A stretch of 64,000 nucleotides of DNA. Origin: Streptomyces aurantiacus. GTDB lineage: Bacteria > Actinomycetota > Actinomycetes > Streptomycetales > Streptomycetaceae. The first letter of the stretch is position 1, and every line of letters starts with the position of its first letter. The notes below the pieces were generated by a model. The model made no database searches, had not been told where the DNA came from, and saw only the letters and a program-made list of their open reading frames with translations. Shown in pieces: positions 47,773 through 56,752 of the stretch. The position numbers and the translations under genes are program-made. The stretch lies in the NCBI RefSeq assembly GCF_027107535.1, contig NZ_CP114283.1, positions 9,238,001-9,302,000 of the forward strand, read 5' to 3'.

Positions 47773-49056
47773 GTGACCAGGGCGAGGGGCGCGGAGATGC
47801 GCCGGATCCATGTGGGCAACGCACTCAGCGCGTTCGGGCTCGGCTTTACCGTCCCGTATCTGTACGTCTATGTGGCGCAGGTACGGGACCTCGGTTCGAT
47901 GACGGCGGGTCTCGTGCTCGCCGTCTTCGCCGTGGCCGCGCTCGTCGTGCTGCCGTTCGCCGGGCGGGCCATCGTCCGGCGGGGTCCGCTGCCGGTGCTG
48001 GTCCTCGCCCTGCTCACCGCCGCCGCCGGAGCGCTGAGTCTGGGGCTGGCGAGCAGCTCGACGGCCGTCCTGCTGTCCGCCGCCGCGCTCGGCGCCGGAC
48101 AGGCCGTGATGCAGCCCGCCCTGGCGACGATGATCGTCGACTGCTCGACGGCCGAGACCCGGTCGCGCGCCTTCGCCACGCAGTTCTTCCTGCAGAACCT
48201 CGGCCTCGGGGTCGGCGGCCTCATCGGCGGTCACCTCGTGGACGCCTCGCGGGCGAGCTCGTTCACGCTGCTGTTCTCCATCGAGGCGGCGATGTTCCTG
48301 CTGCTCGTGGTGGTCATGGCGACCGTACGGATGCCGCGGGCGCCCAGGGTCGACGGTGCGCCGGGGCAGGCCCGGGGCAGCTGGAAGCAGTTGCTCGGCA
48401 ACCGCGCCATGGTGCAGCTGTGTGTACTGGGCTTCGTGCTGTTCTTCGCCTGCTACGGACAGTTCGAGTCGGGGCTGAGCGCGTACGGCGTCGAGGCGGC
48501 GGGGATCTCCACGTCCACGCTCGGGACGGCGCTCGCCGCGAACACCGCGATGATCGTCGTCGCGCAGTTCGCCGTGCTGAAGTTCGTCGAGCGGCGGAAG
48601 CGGTCCCGGGTGATCGGCGCGGTGGGGCTGATCTGGGCGCTCGCCTGGGTCACCGCCGGATACGCCGGGCTCGGGCACGGCAGCCAGGCCATGGCGACGG
48701 CCGCGTTCGTGTCGACGTACGCGCTGTTCGGGCTCGGTGAGGCGATGCTGTCGCCGACCGTGGCGCCGCTGGTCGCGGATCTGGCGCCGAGCGGCATGGC
48801 CGGGCAGTACAACTCCGCCTTCGCCCTGGTGAAACAGCTCGCCCTCGCGGTCGGGCCGGCGGTGGGCGGACCGATGGGTGCCTCGCTGCCGGGTCCGTAC
48901 ATCGTGACGTTCCTGCTGTTCTCGCTGGGCATCACGTTCCTGGCGGTGCGGCTGGGGCGGCAGCTCACTCCTGTGCAGAATCAGCCCTCTCTGGCGAAGA
49001 GCCGGGTCGTGGTGCGCGGCGGGGCTCCGGTGGAGCCCGTTCAGGCCGCTGCCTGA
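47773..49056 (+). CDS. MFS drug/metabolite exporter, 427 aa
   Basis: Twelve hydrophobic segments in two six-helix halves with a basic loop near residues 190-205. Motif A-like FAGRAIVRRGPLPVL lies after helix 2 and its second-half counterpart KFVERRKRSRVIG near 275. GTG 47773 chosen, with AGG seven bases upstream; GTG 47767 also in frame. Probably exports an antibiotic-like compound sensed by the divergent MarR (inference). Confidence 0.88.
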   Translation: MTRARGAEMRRIHVGNALSAFGLGFTVPYLYVYVAQVRDLGSMTAGLVLAVFAVAALVVLPFAGRAIVRRGPLPVLVLALLTAAAGALSLGLASSSTAVLLSAAALGAGQAVMQPALATMIVDCSTAETRSRAFATQFFLQNLGLGVGGLIGGHLVDASRASSFTLLFSIEAAMFLLLVVVMATVRMPRAPRVDGAPGQARGSWKQLLGNRAMVQLCVLGFVLFFACYGQFESGLSAYGVEAAGISTSTLGTALAANTAMIVVAQFAVLKFVERRKRSRVIGAVGLIWALAWVTAGYAGLGHGSQAMATAAFVSTYALFGLGEAMLSPTVAPLVADLAPSGMAGQYNSAFALVKQLALAVGPAVGGPMGASLPGPYIVTFLLFSLGITFLAVRLGRQLTPVQNQPSLAKSRVVVRGGAPVEPVQAAA

Positions 49057-49079
49057 CAGGGGCCCGCGCGAACACGTAC

Positions 49080-49113
49080 GACGGCCGTCACCACGGATGT
49101 GGTGACGGCCGTC
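49080..49113. terminator. Bidirectional terminator between MFS and methyltransferase genes
   Basis: Perfect 15-base arms (GACGGCCGTCACCAC and complement) with loop GGAT between convergent genes. Confidence 0.9.
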
Positions 49114-49134
49114 TCCTGTTTCCGGTCGGAGGCG

Positions 49135-49965
49135 TCAGCGGACCGCTGTCACCAGGGCGGACGTGAACGGGACGGTCGCCGTGCCGTCCGGGTTCGTGTG
49201 GGCGGCGAGAGCCGTCGCGACCGCGTCGGCGGCCTGGACCAGGCGGTCGGGGCCGCCGGCGTCCTCGATCGCCTGGCCCCAGGGCACGGCCGTGAGGTGG
49301 CCGCGGACGAAGTCGTTGAGCGGGGGCAGGGTGATGCCGAAGGTCGCCTCGTGGCTGACCACCTCGCGGAAGCCCGCCTCCGTGAGAGCGGCCGTGAGGC
49401 GCTCGGCCGGGCAGGAGAAGGCCGCCGCGAAGTACGCCTCGGCCGCCGCGCCGCCGTACTCGGCGACGACCGGGGACTGGACGGCGAAGTACGGGGAGCG
49501 GTCCCGGGCCGCCCACGCCGTGGCGGCGAACCGGCCGCCGGGACGCAGGACCCTGGACACCTCGGTGAGGGCCGCGCCGAGGTCGGGGAAGAACTGCACG
49601 CCCTGCTGGCACAGGACGGCGTCGAAGCTGCCGTCCGGGTGGGGGAGCCGGTCGGCGGGTGCCACGGTGAACTCGATGTCCGGGTACATGCGGGGCGCCT
49701 TGGCGGCGGCCACCTTGAGCATCGCCTCGCTGAAGTCGGCGGCCGCGACGTGGCCCGTGGGTCCGACCCGGGCGGCGGCCGCGCGGGCCACGAAGCCGGT
49801 GCCGGCGGCGAGATCGAGGATCTGGTGGCCGGGACACAGGTCCACGGCGTCCAGCAGCGCCTCCACGAACGGCGCCATGATCGGTGCGCTGTACTCCTCG
49901 TAGCGCTCGGGAGCGCTGCCTTTGAGCTGAAAGCCCGTTTCGTCTGCCTGCGGTGAGCTAGCCAT
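49135..49965 (-). CDS. Class I SAM-dependent methyltransferase, 276 aa
   Basis: Rossmann-fold methyltransferase: motif I ILDLAAGTGFVA near residue 50, FSEAMLKVA, then DGSFDAVLCQQGVQFFPD and VLRPGGRFAATAW. Similar in layout to UbiE/Methyltransf_11 proteins acting on small molecules. ATG 49965 chosen, since the frame upstream to 50055 runs into the neighbouring gene region and is not methyltransferase-like. Substrate unknown. Confidence 0.88.
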   Translation of the reverse strand: MASSPQADETGFQLKGSAPERYEEYSAPIMAPFVEALLDAVDLCPGHQILDLAAGTGFVARAAAARVGPTGHVAAADFSEAMLKVAAAKAPRMYPDIEFTVAPADRLPHPDGSFDAVLCQQGVQFFPDLGAALTEVSRVLRPGGRFAATAWAARDRSPYFAVQSPVVAEYGGAAAEAYFAAAFSCPAERLTAALTEAGFREVVSHEATFGITLPPLNDFVRGHLTAVPWGQAIEDAGGPDRLVQAADAVATALAAHTNPDGTATVPFTSALVTAVR

Positions 49966-50021
49966 GGGTGAGCTACTAGCACCGCGGGGCGTGACTGACC
50001 AGATGCCGCGCGGCCCCTGGG

Positions 50022-51686
50022 TCAGGTGGTGCGCGGAAGTGCGAACTCGCACCACACCGCCTTGCCACCACCGGGAGTACGGCGCGAGCCCCAGTTCGAG
50101 GCGATGGTGGCCACGATCGAGATGCCCCTGCCGGACTCGTCGGCGGGCTCGGCGCGGCGGCGGCGCGGGAGGTGGTCGTCGCCGTCGGTGACCTCGACGA
50201 TCAGGCGGCGGTCGGTACGGCGGAGTCTCAGACGCATCGGCGGGGTGCCGTGCTGGAGGGAGTTGGCGACGAGCTCACTGGCGGCCAGCACGCCGAGGTC
50301 GTGCAGGTCGGGCGGGAAACGCCAGCTGGTGAGGACGCCGGAGGCGAACGCACGCGCGCGTGGAGCCGCTTCCACGCCGCCGAGCAGCTCCAGGGCCGCG
50401 TTGCGGAAGAGGTCGCTGTCGGGGCCCGTACGCGCCGGGTGCTGGAGGACCAGGACCGCCACGTCGTCGTCGTGGTCGGCTTTCACCCCCGCCGAGCGGA
50501 CCAGCCGGTCGCAGACCACCTGGGGCGTGCCCGTGGCGCCGGCGAGCGCCTGCGCCAGGGACGCGATGCCCTCGTCGAGGTCCGCGTCACGGCGCTCGAC
50601 CAGGCCGTCGGTGTAGAGCACGGCGGTGGAGCCGGGGCCGAGGGGCACCGAGCCGGAGGAGTGCATCCAGCCGCCCGTGCCGAGCGGGGGGCCGGTGGGC
50701 TCGTCGGCGCGCAGGACGGTGCCGCTCTCGTCGCGGACGAGGATCGGGAGGTGGCCGGCGGAGGCGTACACCAGGCGGCCCTCGTTCGGGTCGTGGACCG
50801 CGTACACGCAGGTGGCGATCTGGTTGGCGTCGATCTCCATGGCGAGGCCGTCGAGGAGCTGCAGGACCTCGTGCGGGGGCAGGTCGAGGCGGGCGTACGC
50901 GCGGACCGCCGTGCGGAGCTGGCCCATGACGGCCGCCGCGCGCACTCCGCGGCCCATGACGTCACCGATGACGAGGGCGGTACGGCCGCCGCCGAGGGTG
51001 ATCACGTCGTACCAGTCGCCGCCGACCGCGGTCTCCGTGCCACCGGGGTGATAGGTCGCGGCGACCCGCAGGTCGTCCGGCTCTTCGAGCTCCTGGGGCA
51101 GCAGGGAGCGCTGGAGGGTGACGGCGGTCTCGCGCTGCTGGCGCTCGCTGGCCCGCAGCCGCTCGGCGGCCTCGGCGTGGTCGGTGACGTCCGCGGCGAA
51201 GATCAGTACGCCGCCCTCCTGGGGGGCGGCCGGAGCGTCGACGGGGACGGGGGTGCACGTGAACGTGTACGAGCGGCCGCCGGGGACCTTGCGGGACTTG
51301 ACCGTACGCGGCTTGGAGCTGCGCAGGACCTGGTCGAGGAGCGGCAGCAGGCCGACCTCGGCCAGCTCCGGCAGCGCGTCGCGCGCGGGCTCACCGACCG
51401 GGCGGACGCCGAAGGCCGCCACATAGGCGTCGTTCACGTACGCGAGGCGGTGCTCCGCGCCGTGGACAAGGGCGACGAGGGCCGGGATGCGGTCCAGGAC
51501 CTCGCGGACCGGCAGCTCGTCCACGGCGGGCGCGGGCGCGGCCTGGGCGTCATCGGCGGTCGGCCGCTCGGCGCGGGCCGCGGGCACGGAGCCCTCCGAA
51601 GGGAGCGCGGTCGGCGATCCGTCGGTCCGCGCTGCGGCGCGGCGCTGCGTTCCGGGGAGCCGGGCGCTCCAGCGCGTGAAGTTCAC
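50022..51686 (-). CDS. PAS - SpoIIE/PP2C phosphatase - HATPase regulator, 554 aa
   Basis: Three-part signalling protein: PAS domain (~60-165; HRLAYVNDAYVAAFG), PP2C-type phosphatase (~185-390; VGGDWYDVITLGGGRTALVIGDVMG split, with metal-binding Asp residues, then AGHLPILVR and DGLVERRD), and an anti-sigma-type HATPase domain (~420-550; LAASELVANSLQHG, GRGISIV). This layout is the Streptomyces version of a partner-switching regulator, acting on anti-anti-sigma proteins. GTG 51686 with GAGG upstream. Minus strand, between the methyltransferase and NDH-2 genes. Confidence 0.88.
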   Translation of the reverse strand: MNFTRWSARLPGTQRRAAARTDGSPTALPSEGSVPAARAERPTADDAQAAPAPAVDELPVREVLDRIPALVALVHGAEHRLAYVNDAYVAAFGVRPVGEPARDALPELAEVGLLPLLDQVLRSSKPRTVKSRKVPGGRSYTFTCTPVPVDAPAAPQEGGVLIFAADVTDHAEAAERLRASERQQRETAVTLQRSLLPQELEEPDDLRVAATYHPGGTETAVGGDWYDVITLGGGRTALVIGDVMGRGVRAAAVMGQLRTAVRAYARLDLPPHEVLQLLDGLAMEIDANQIATCVYAVHDPNEGRLVYASAGHLPILVRDESGTVLRADEPTGPPLGTGGWMHSSGSVPLGPGSTAVLYTDGLVERRDADLDEGIASLAQALAGATGTPQVVCDRLVRSAGVKADHDDDVAVLVLQHPARTGPDSDLFRNAALELLGGVEAAPRARAFASGVLTSWRFPPDLHDLGVLAASELVANSLQHGTPPMRLRLRRTDRRLIVEVTDGDDHLPRRRRAEPADESGRGISIVATIASNWGSRRTPGGGKAVWCEFALPRTT

Positions 51687-51810
51687 TGTGGGACAGGCCT
51701 CGTGGGATCGAAGGGCGAGCGGTCGGCCCGCCCATGGTCGTGGACCAGTGTGTCCGACCGGACCGACATCCGTCAGACGCCGGCCCCGCGGACGGAGTTC
51801 CTGCCTCCGG

Positions 51811-53175
51811 TCAGGACGACCCCTTCGGGTCCCGAGGAGGTTTTCCACCGGCCGCGAGTTCGAACTCCGCACGGGGATGTTCGAGCGAACCGAGGGAGAC
51901 GATCTCCCTCTTGAAGAGGCCCGACAGGGTCCATTCGGCGAGCACGCGGGCCTTGCGGTTGAAGGTGGGCACCCTGCTCAGGTGGTAGACGCGGTGCATG
52001 AACCAGGCAGGGTAACCCTTCAGCTTGCGCCCGTAGACGTGCGCGACGCCCTTGTGCAGCCCCAGGGAGGCGACCGAGCCCACGTACTTGTGCGCGTACG
52101 TCTCCAGCGGCTCGCCGCGCAGGGAGTGGGCGATGTTGTCGCCGAGGACCCTGGCCTGGCGCACGGCGTGCTGGGCGTTCGGGGCCGTCTCCGTGCCGGT
52201 CTCCGGCGCGGTCACGTCGGGTACGGCGGCGGCGTCGCCCGCGGCCCACGCGTGCGGGGTGCCGTCCACGGTCAGCTGGGCGGTGCACTTCAGGCGGCCG
52301 CGTTCGTTCAGCGGCAGGTCGGTGGCCGCGAGAACCGGATGCGGTTTCACTCCGGCGGTCCACACGACCGTCCGGGTCGGGAAGCGGGCGCCGTCGCTGA
52401 GGACGGCGACGCGGTCGGAGCACGAGTCGAGGCGCGTCTCCAGGCGCACGTCGATGTTGCGGCGGCGCAGCTGGGTGACGGTGTACCTGCCCATCTCCTC
52501 GCCGACCTCGGGGAGGATGCGGTTCGAGGCCTCGACGAGGATCCACTTCATGTCGTCGGCCTTGACGTTGTGGTAGTACCGCGAGGCGTAGCGGGCCATG
52601 TCCTCCAGCTCGCCGAGCGCCTCCACTCCCGCGTAGCCGCCGCCCACGAAGACGAAGGTCAGGGCGGCGTCGCGGATGGCGGGATCGCGGGTGGAGGAGG
52701 CGATGTCCATCTGCTCGATGACGTGGTTGCGCAGGCCGATGGCCTCCTCGACGGTCTTGAAGCCGATGGCGTACTCGGCGAGACCGGGGATCGGGAGGGT
52801 GCGCGAGACGGAGCCGGGGGCCAGGACCAGCTCGTCGTACGAGATCTGGTCGGGGCCGGTGCCCTCCTCCTCGGTGGCGAGGGTGACGACGGTGGCCGTG
52901 CGCTTCGCGTGGTCGATGGACTCGGCCTCGCCGATGACGACGCGGCACTGGTCCAGGACGCGGCGCAGGGGCACGACGACGTGGCGCGGCGAGATCGAGC
53001 CCGCGGCGGCCTCCGGCAGGAACGGTTGATAGGTCATGTACGGGTCGGGGGTGACCACGACGATCTCCACGTCGCCCCGCCCGAGCTCCGGTTTGAGCTT
53101 CCGCTGGAGACGCAGGGCGGTGTACATCCCGACGTAGCCGCCGCCGACAACGAGAATGCGCGCACGTTCCTTCAC
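51811..53175 (-). CDS. ndh: Type II NADH dehydrogenase, 454 aa
   Basis: Single-subunit NADH:menaquinone oxidoreductase. FAD-binding VVGGGYVGMYTA at ~9-20, NADH-binding FVGGGYAGVEALGELE at ~175-190, AWAAGDAA near 300 contacting FAD, and a C-terminal amphipathic region GYPAWFMHRVYHL for membrane attachment. Feeds electrons to quinone without pumping protons. Divergent from atrA, as I recall for SCO4119/SCO4118. Confidence 0.93.
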   Translation of the reverse strand: MKERARILVVGGGYVGMYTALRLQRKLKPELGRGDVEIVVVTPDPYMTYQPFLPEAAAGSISPRHVVVPLRRVLDQCRVVIGEAESIDHAKRTATVVTLATEEEGTGPDQISYDELVLAPGSVSRTLPIPGLAEYAIGFKTVEEAIGLRNHVIEQMDIASSTRDPAIRDAALTFVFVGGGYAGVEALGELEDMARYASRYYHNVKADDMKWILVEASNRILPEVGEEMGRYTVTQLRRRNIDVRLETRLDSCSDRVAVLSDGARFPTRTVVWTAGVKPHPVLAATDLPLNERGRLKCTAQLTVDGTPHAWAAGDAAAVPDVTAPETGTETAPNAQHAVRQARVLGDNIAHSLRGEPLETYAHKYVGSVASLGLHKGVAHVYGRKLKGYPAWFMHRVYHLSRVPTFNRKARVLAEWTLSGLFKREIVSLGSLEHPRAEFELAAGGKPPRDPKGSS

Positions 53176-53553
53176 TCACCCATGACGCAACGGCGACCGG
53201 CGTTTGTCCACAGGCCCGTCAATTTGTGTGACCGCCCGACCGAGACGCGCGGACTCAGCCGATTCGCCGGGGCGCGGGGAAGGACCGCAGGTCAGCGGGT
53301 GCGAGCGGGGTGGCAGTAGGGGGCGCAACCGGGACGTAACCGGCCCGTACTCCGATCGGGGGGCGCTCTGTGCGGAACCTCCCCCTTCTGAATTGACCCC
53401 CACTCAACTATGTTCGTGTGTCATCGGGGTGTAGGGGGATTCGCTCGACGGGTCCGTACGGCGGGGTCGTACGGCCAAGGCTGTTCCGCTGACTCCGGCT
53501 GTCGATGGCGGGGAGAGTCTCCGGGGGGAGACGTCATTACCGGGGGAACACAT
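53176..53553. other. Divergent ndh-atrA promoter region with inverted repeat
   Basis: About 380 bases without a credible gene. CCGTACG-N7-CGTACGG at 53454-53474 lies 80 bases before the atrA start and could be a TetR-type operator. No clear -10/-35 pair identified. Confidence 0.5.
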
Positions 53554-54333
53554 ATGCATATTCAGGACACTCATTGGACTTCTGCGTCTGCCCTCACAAC
53601 GGGCGGAGCGGTCGGCGCGGTGGCGGGGAACGGACGCGCGGCGGATGTATCGCGCACCACACCACTGCGAGTGGACGCACAGCGCAACCTGGAGCACGTA
53701 CTGCGCGCGGCACGCGAGGTCTTCGGCGAGCTGGGGTACGGCGCTCCCATGGAGGACGTGGCGCGGCGCGCGCGGGTCGGCGTCGGCACGGTGTACCGGC
53801 GCTTCCCGAGCAAGGACGTCCTGGTCCGGCGCATAGCCGAGGAGGAGACCTCCCGGCTGACCGACCAGGCGCGCTCCGCGCTCGGGCACGAGGACGAACC
53901 GTGGTCGGCGCTCTCGCGCTTCCTGCGGACGTCGGTGGCCTCGGGTGCCGGGCGGCTGCTGCCGCCGCAGGTGCTGCGGGTGGGAGTCGCCGACGAGGGC
54001 GGTGAGGGCACGGTCTTCGACGAGGCGCGGGTGCCGCAGCAGCGGTCCCAGCCCGCCGGGCCCGAGCTGCGGCTCGTGGAGCGGCCGGCCCCCCTCGGGG
54101 AGGCCGTGGCGGACGAGGACGACGCCGGGGCGGCCCAGCTGCTGGAGGTCGTGGGCCGGCTCGTGGACCGGGCACAAGAGGCGGGCGAGCTGCGTCCGGA
54201 CGTGACGGTGTCGGACGTACTGCTGGTGATAGCCACGGCGGCGCCCTCGCTGCCCGACGCGGCTCAGCAGGCGGCGGCTTCGGCGCGACTGCTGGACATC
54301 CTGCTGGAGGGGCTGCGGTCCCGTCCGGCCTGA
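53554..54333 (+). CDS. atrA: TetR-family regulator AtrA
   Basis: TetR protein of 259 aa starting MHIQDTHW, with GGGGGA upstream. HTH at about residues 45-90: ILRAAREVFGELGYG-like segment, then MEDVARRARVGVGTVYRRFPS. Identified as AtrA by this N-terminus, the TetR fold and the divergent NDH-2 neighbour. In S. coelicolor AtrA activates actII-ORF4 and links carbon metabolism with antibiotic production (established). Ligand-binding half at 95-259. The stop codon TGA is also the first triplet of a 25-base repeat downstream. Confidence 0.8.
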   Translation: MHIQDTHWTSASALTTGGAVGAVAGNGRAADVSRTTPLRVDAQRNLEHVLRAAREVFGELGYGAPMEDVARRARVGVGTVYRRFPSKDVLVRRIAEEETSRLTDQARSALGHEDEPWSALSRFLRTSVASGAGRLLPPQVLRVGVADEGGEGTVFDEARVPQQRSQPAGPELRLVERPAPLGEAVADEDDAGAAQLLEVVGRLVDRAQEAGELRPDVTVSDVLLVIATAAPSLPDAAQQAAASARLLDILLEGLRSRPA

Positions 54334-54393
54334 GCCGAGAGTGCTTCCGGCCGGGAGCGGGTGCGGCGTGAGCCGCGGTTGCTTCCGGCCGGG
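54331..54393. repeat. 25-base imperfect direct repeat beginning at atrA stop
   Basis: TGAGCCGAGAGTGCTTCCGG plus CCGGG (54331-54355) and a 22/25 copy at 54369-54393. Further partial copies of CCGGCCGGGTGCGCG follow to about 54490. The ~390-base gap to the next gene contains nothing else I can assign. Confidence 0.7.
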
Positions 54394-54723
54394 TGCGCGG
54401 GCTCCTGGGCGGGGCAAGTACCCCCGGACGCATGTGCGTCGGCGAGGACCGGCCGGGTGCGCGTCGGTGATGGCGGACCGGGTGCGCGGCGCCGAGGACC
54501 GGCTGTGCCGTCCCGGCGTCCCTGGCGAGGCACGGGTCCTGTCGTCAACCGGCTTCCCGGCGAGGGCGGTTGAAGCTTCCCCGTTCGGGTGAACGATAGT
54601 TCTCCAATTCGGCAAACTCCCTCGGACGAGTGGTTGCGCCGTTCCTCCGGGTAACAGCGATGGGTCCGTGTGTCACTCTTTCCCGGTGTTCGGGTCCGAG
54701 TGTGCAGGCGGGGGCTTTCCGCA

Positions 54724-56715
54724 ATGAGCGTTGACGGTCGGGACGAGTCACCCGGTGCCGGGGGCACGGAGACCGGGGGCACGGAGACCGGCGGTCTTCC
54801 GTCGCCGCAGGTGCCGGGCCAGGGAGGGTCCGCGTGGGACGTTCCGGCCGCGGCCCCGGAGGCCGTACCGGCCGGCGGCACCGAACCGGAAGCCAGCGTT
54901 CCGCCGCAGCGCGAGCGGTATGACCGGCGTGAGTGGCGCGACAGCGGTGTGCTGCCTCCCCCGGTCGAACTGCCGCCCGCCGACGCCGACTTGATCGCCT
55001 GGATGCGCGCGGGCGACGACACCGCCTACGAGGAGCTGTACCGGCGCCACGCGGACGCCGTCCGCAGGTACGCCCGCACCTGCTGCCGGGACGCCCACAC
55101 CGCGGACGACCTCACGGCCGAGGTCTTCGCCCGCATGCTCCAGGCCGTACGCGGCGGCAGCGGCCCCGAGCACTCCGTACGCGCCTATCTGCTGACGACC
55201 GTCCGGCGCGTCGCGGCGGGCTGGACGAAGTCGGCGCGGCGGGAGCACCTGGTCGACGACTTCGCCGTGTTCGCGGCACAGGCCGCGCGCGGCGCCGAGA
55301 TGTCGGACGACACCGCGTCCGGCTCCTTCGGAGCGGGCCTCGACCTGGGCGCGGACGTACGGGCGATGCACGAGGCCGAACAGTCGATGGCCATGCAGGC
55401 GTTCCGGTCGCTTCCGGAGCGCTGGCAGGCCGTGCTGTGGCACACCGAGGTCGAGGACGAGTCGCCCAGCGAGGTCGCCACGCTCTTCGGGCTCGACGCC
55501 AACGGCACGCGCGTACTGGCCAGTCGGGCCCGTGAGGGCCTCAAGCAGGCCTATCTGCAGGCGCATGTGAGCGCCACGCTCACCACGGACGAGGAGTGCG
55601 CGCGCTATGCCGACCGGCTCGGCGCGTACGCGCGCGGCGGGCTGCGCACGCGTGCCGAGCGCGGGCTGCGCAAGCACCTGGAGGAGTGCGCCAAGTGCCG
55701 GCTCGCCGCCGGTCAGATCAAGGAGGTCGCCAGCGGGATTCCCGCCGTGGTGCCGGTCGCGGTCATCGGCTGGTTCGGTGCCGCCGGTTACGCGAAGGCG
55801 GCCGCCCTCATCGCCGGCGGGGCCGGTGCGGGTGCGGCAGGCGCCGCGGGGGCCGCGTCCGCGGTGGGCGGCGGCTCCGGTGGCGCGGGGGCCGGTGGCG
55901 GGGCAGCGGCGGAAGGGCTCGGGGCGCCCGCGAAGGCCGGCATCGCGGCCGGTGTCGTCGCGGTGGCCGCGGCGGCGGTGGCGCTCGCGCTGGTGGGCGA
56001 CGACGCACCGGCGAAGAAGCCCGAAGCCGTGCCGCGCCCGCCCGCTCCGGTCGTCGAGCCGCGCGTACCGTCGCCGTCACCGGACCCGCCCGAGGCGGGG
56101 CCCGTGCCGGTCGTACCGGCGGTCGCGCCGTCGCTGAAGCCGACCCCGAAGCCGCCCCGTACGCCCGAGCCGCCGGCCGAACCCGCCCCCGAGCCGAAGC
56201 CGACACCCACGCCGGTACCCACCCCCACCCCCAGGCCGACGCCGACGCCCGCGCCGCCTCCTTCCCCGCCGCCACCCGCCCCGGCCGTCTTCCAGTGGAA
56301 CGAGCTGAAGTACGGCGTCATCGGGGACGGCACCCGGCCCGAGATGCGGCTCGGCGAGAGCAGCTGGGTCTGGCAGCGGTACGGCATGTCCATCGGCGAC
56401 AAGCGGTACGCGAACGGTGTCACCGTGCACGGCGCGTCCTCGGTCACCATCGATCTCAACCGCACGTGCTCCTCGTACGACGCGATGGTCGGTGTGGACG
56501 ACATGGTCATGGGGCTCGGCCAGGTGCGCTTCTCCGTGTTCGCCGACGGCGCCCGGATGTGGCAGTCGGGGCTGGTGCGGGGAGGCCATGCCGCGGTGCC
56601 CGTGCACGTGGACCTGACGGGCAGGAAGACGATCCGTCTGGTCGTCGAGCCGCACTCCGCCTTCGACTCGGCGTCCCTGGCGGACTGGGCCGACTCACGG
56701 TTCCGGTGCCAGTGA
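54724..56715 (+). CDS. Membrane-spanning ECF sigma factor fused to anti-sigma zinc finger and NPCBM domain, 663 aa
   Basis: One chain combines sigma region 2 (~85-175; YEELYRRHADAVRRYAR, DDLTAEVFARML), region 4 (~220-280; LPERWQAVLWHTEVEDESPS, TRVLASRAREGLKQAY), a zinc-finger anti-sigma motif HLEECAKC (318-325), an Ala/Gly-rich stretch, a transmembrane helix (405-425), a Pro/Thr-rich wall-spanning linker (435-520) and an extracellular NPCBM carbohydrate-binding domain (524-663; YGVIGDGTRPEMRLGESS, GVTVHGASSVTIDL). It should sense glycan outside and control transcription inside. By position it corresponds to S. coelicolor SCO4117, reported to affect development and antibiotics (recollection). 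Release from the membrane would need proteolysis or conformational exposure. ATG with GGGGG nine bases upstream. Confidence 0.88.
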   Translation: MSVDGRDESPGAGGTETGGTETGGLPSPQVPGQGGSAWDVPAAAPEAVPAGGTEPEASVPPQRERYDRREWRDSGVLPPPVELPPADADLIAWMRAGDDTAYEELYRRHADAVRRYARTCCRDAHTADDLTAEVFARMLQAVRGGSGPEHSVRAYLLTTVRRVAAGWTKSARREHLVDDFAVFAAQAARGAEMSDDTASGSFGAGLDLGADVRAMHEAEQSMAMQAFRSLPERWQAVLWHTEVEDESPSEVATLFGLDANGTRVLASRAREGLKQAYLQAHVSATLTTDEECARYADRLGAYARGGLRTRAERGLRKHLEECAKCRLAAGQIKEVASGIPAVVPVAVIGWFGAAGYAKAAALIAGGAGAGAAGAAGAASAVGGGSGGAGAGGGAAAEGLGAPAKAGIAAGVVAVAAAAVALALVGDDAPAKKPEAVPRPPAPVVEPRVPSPSPDPPEAGPVPVVPAVAPSLKPTPKPPRTPEPPAEPAPEPKPTPTPVPTPTPRPTPTPAPPPSPPPPAPAVFQWNELKYGVIGDGTRPEMRLGESSWVWQRYGMSIGDKRYANGVTVHGASSVTIDLNRTCSSYDAMVGVDDMVMGLGQVRFSVFADGARMWQSGLVRGGHAAVPVHVDLTGRKTIRLVVEPHSAFDSASLADWADSRFRCQ

Positions 56716-56752
56716 CGCAATCCCCCGGAGGACGGGGTACGGCCGGGGCGGG

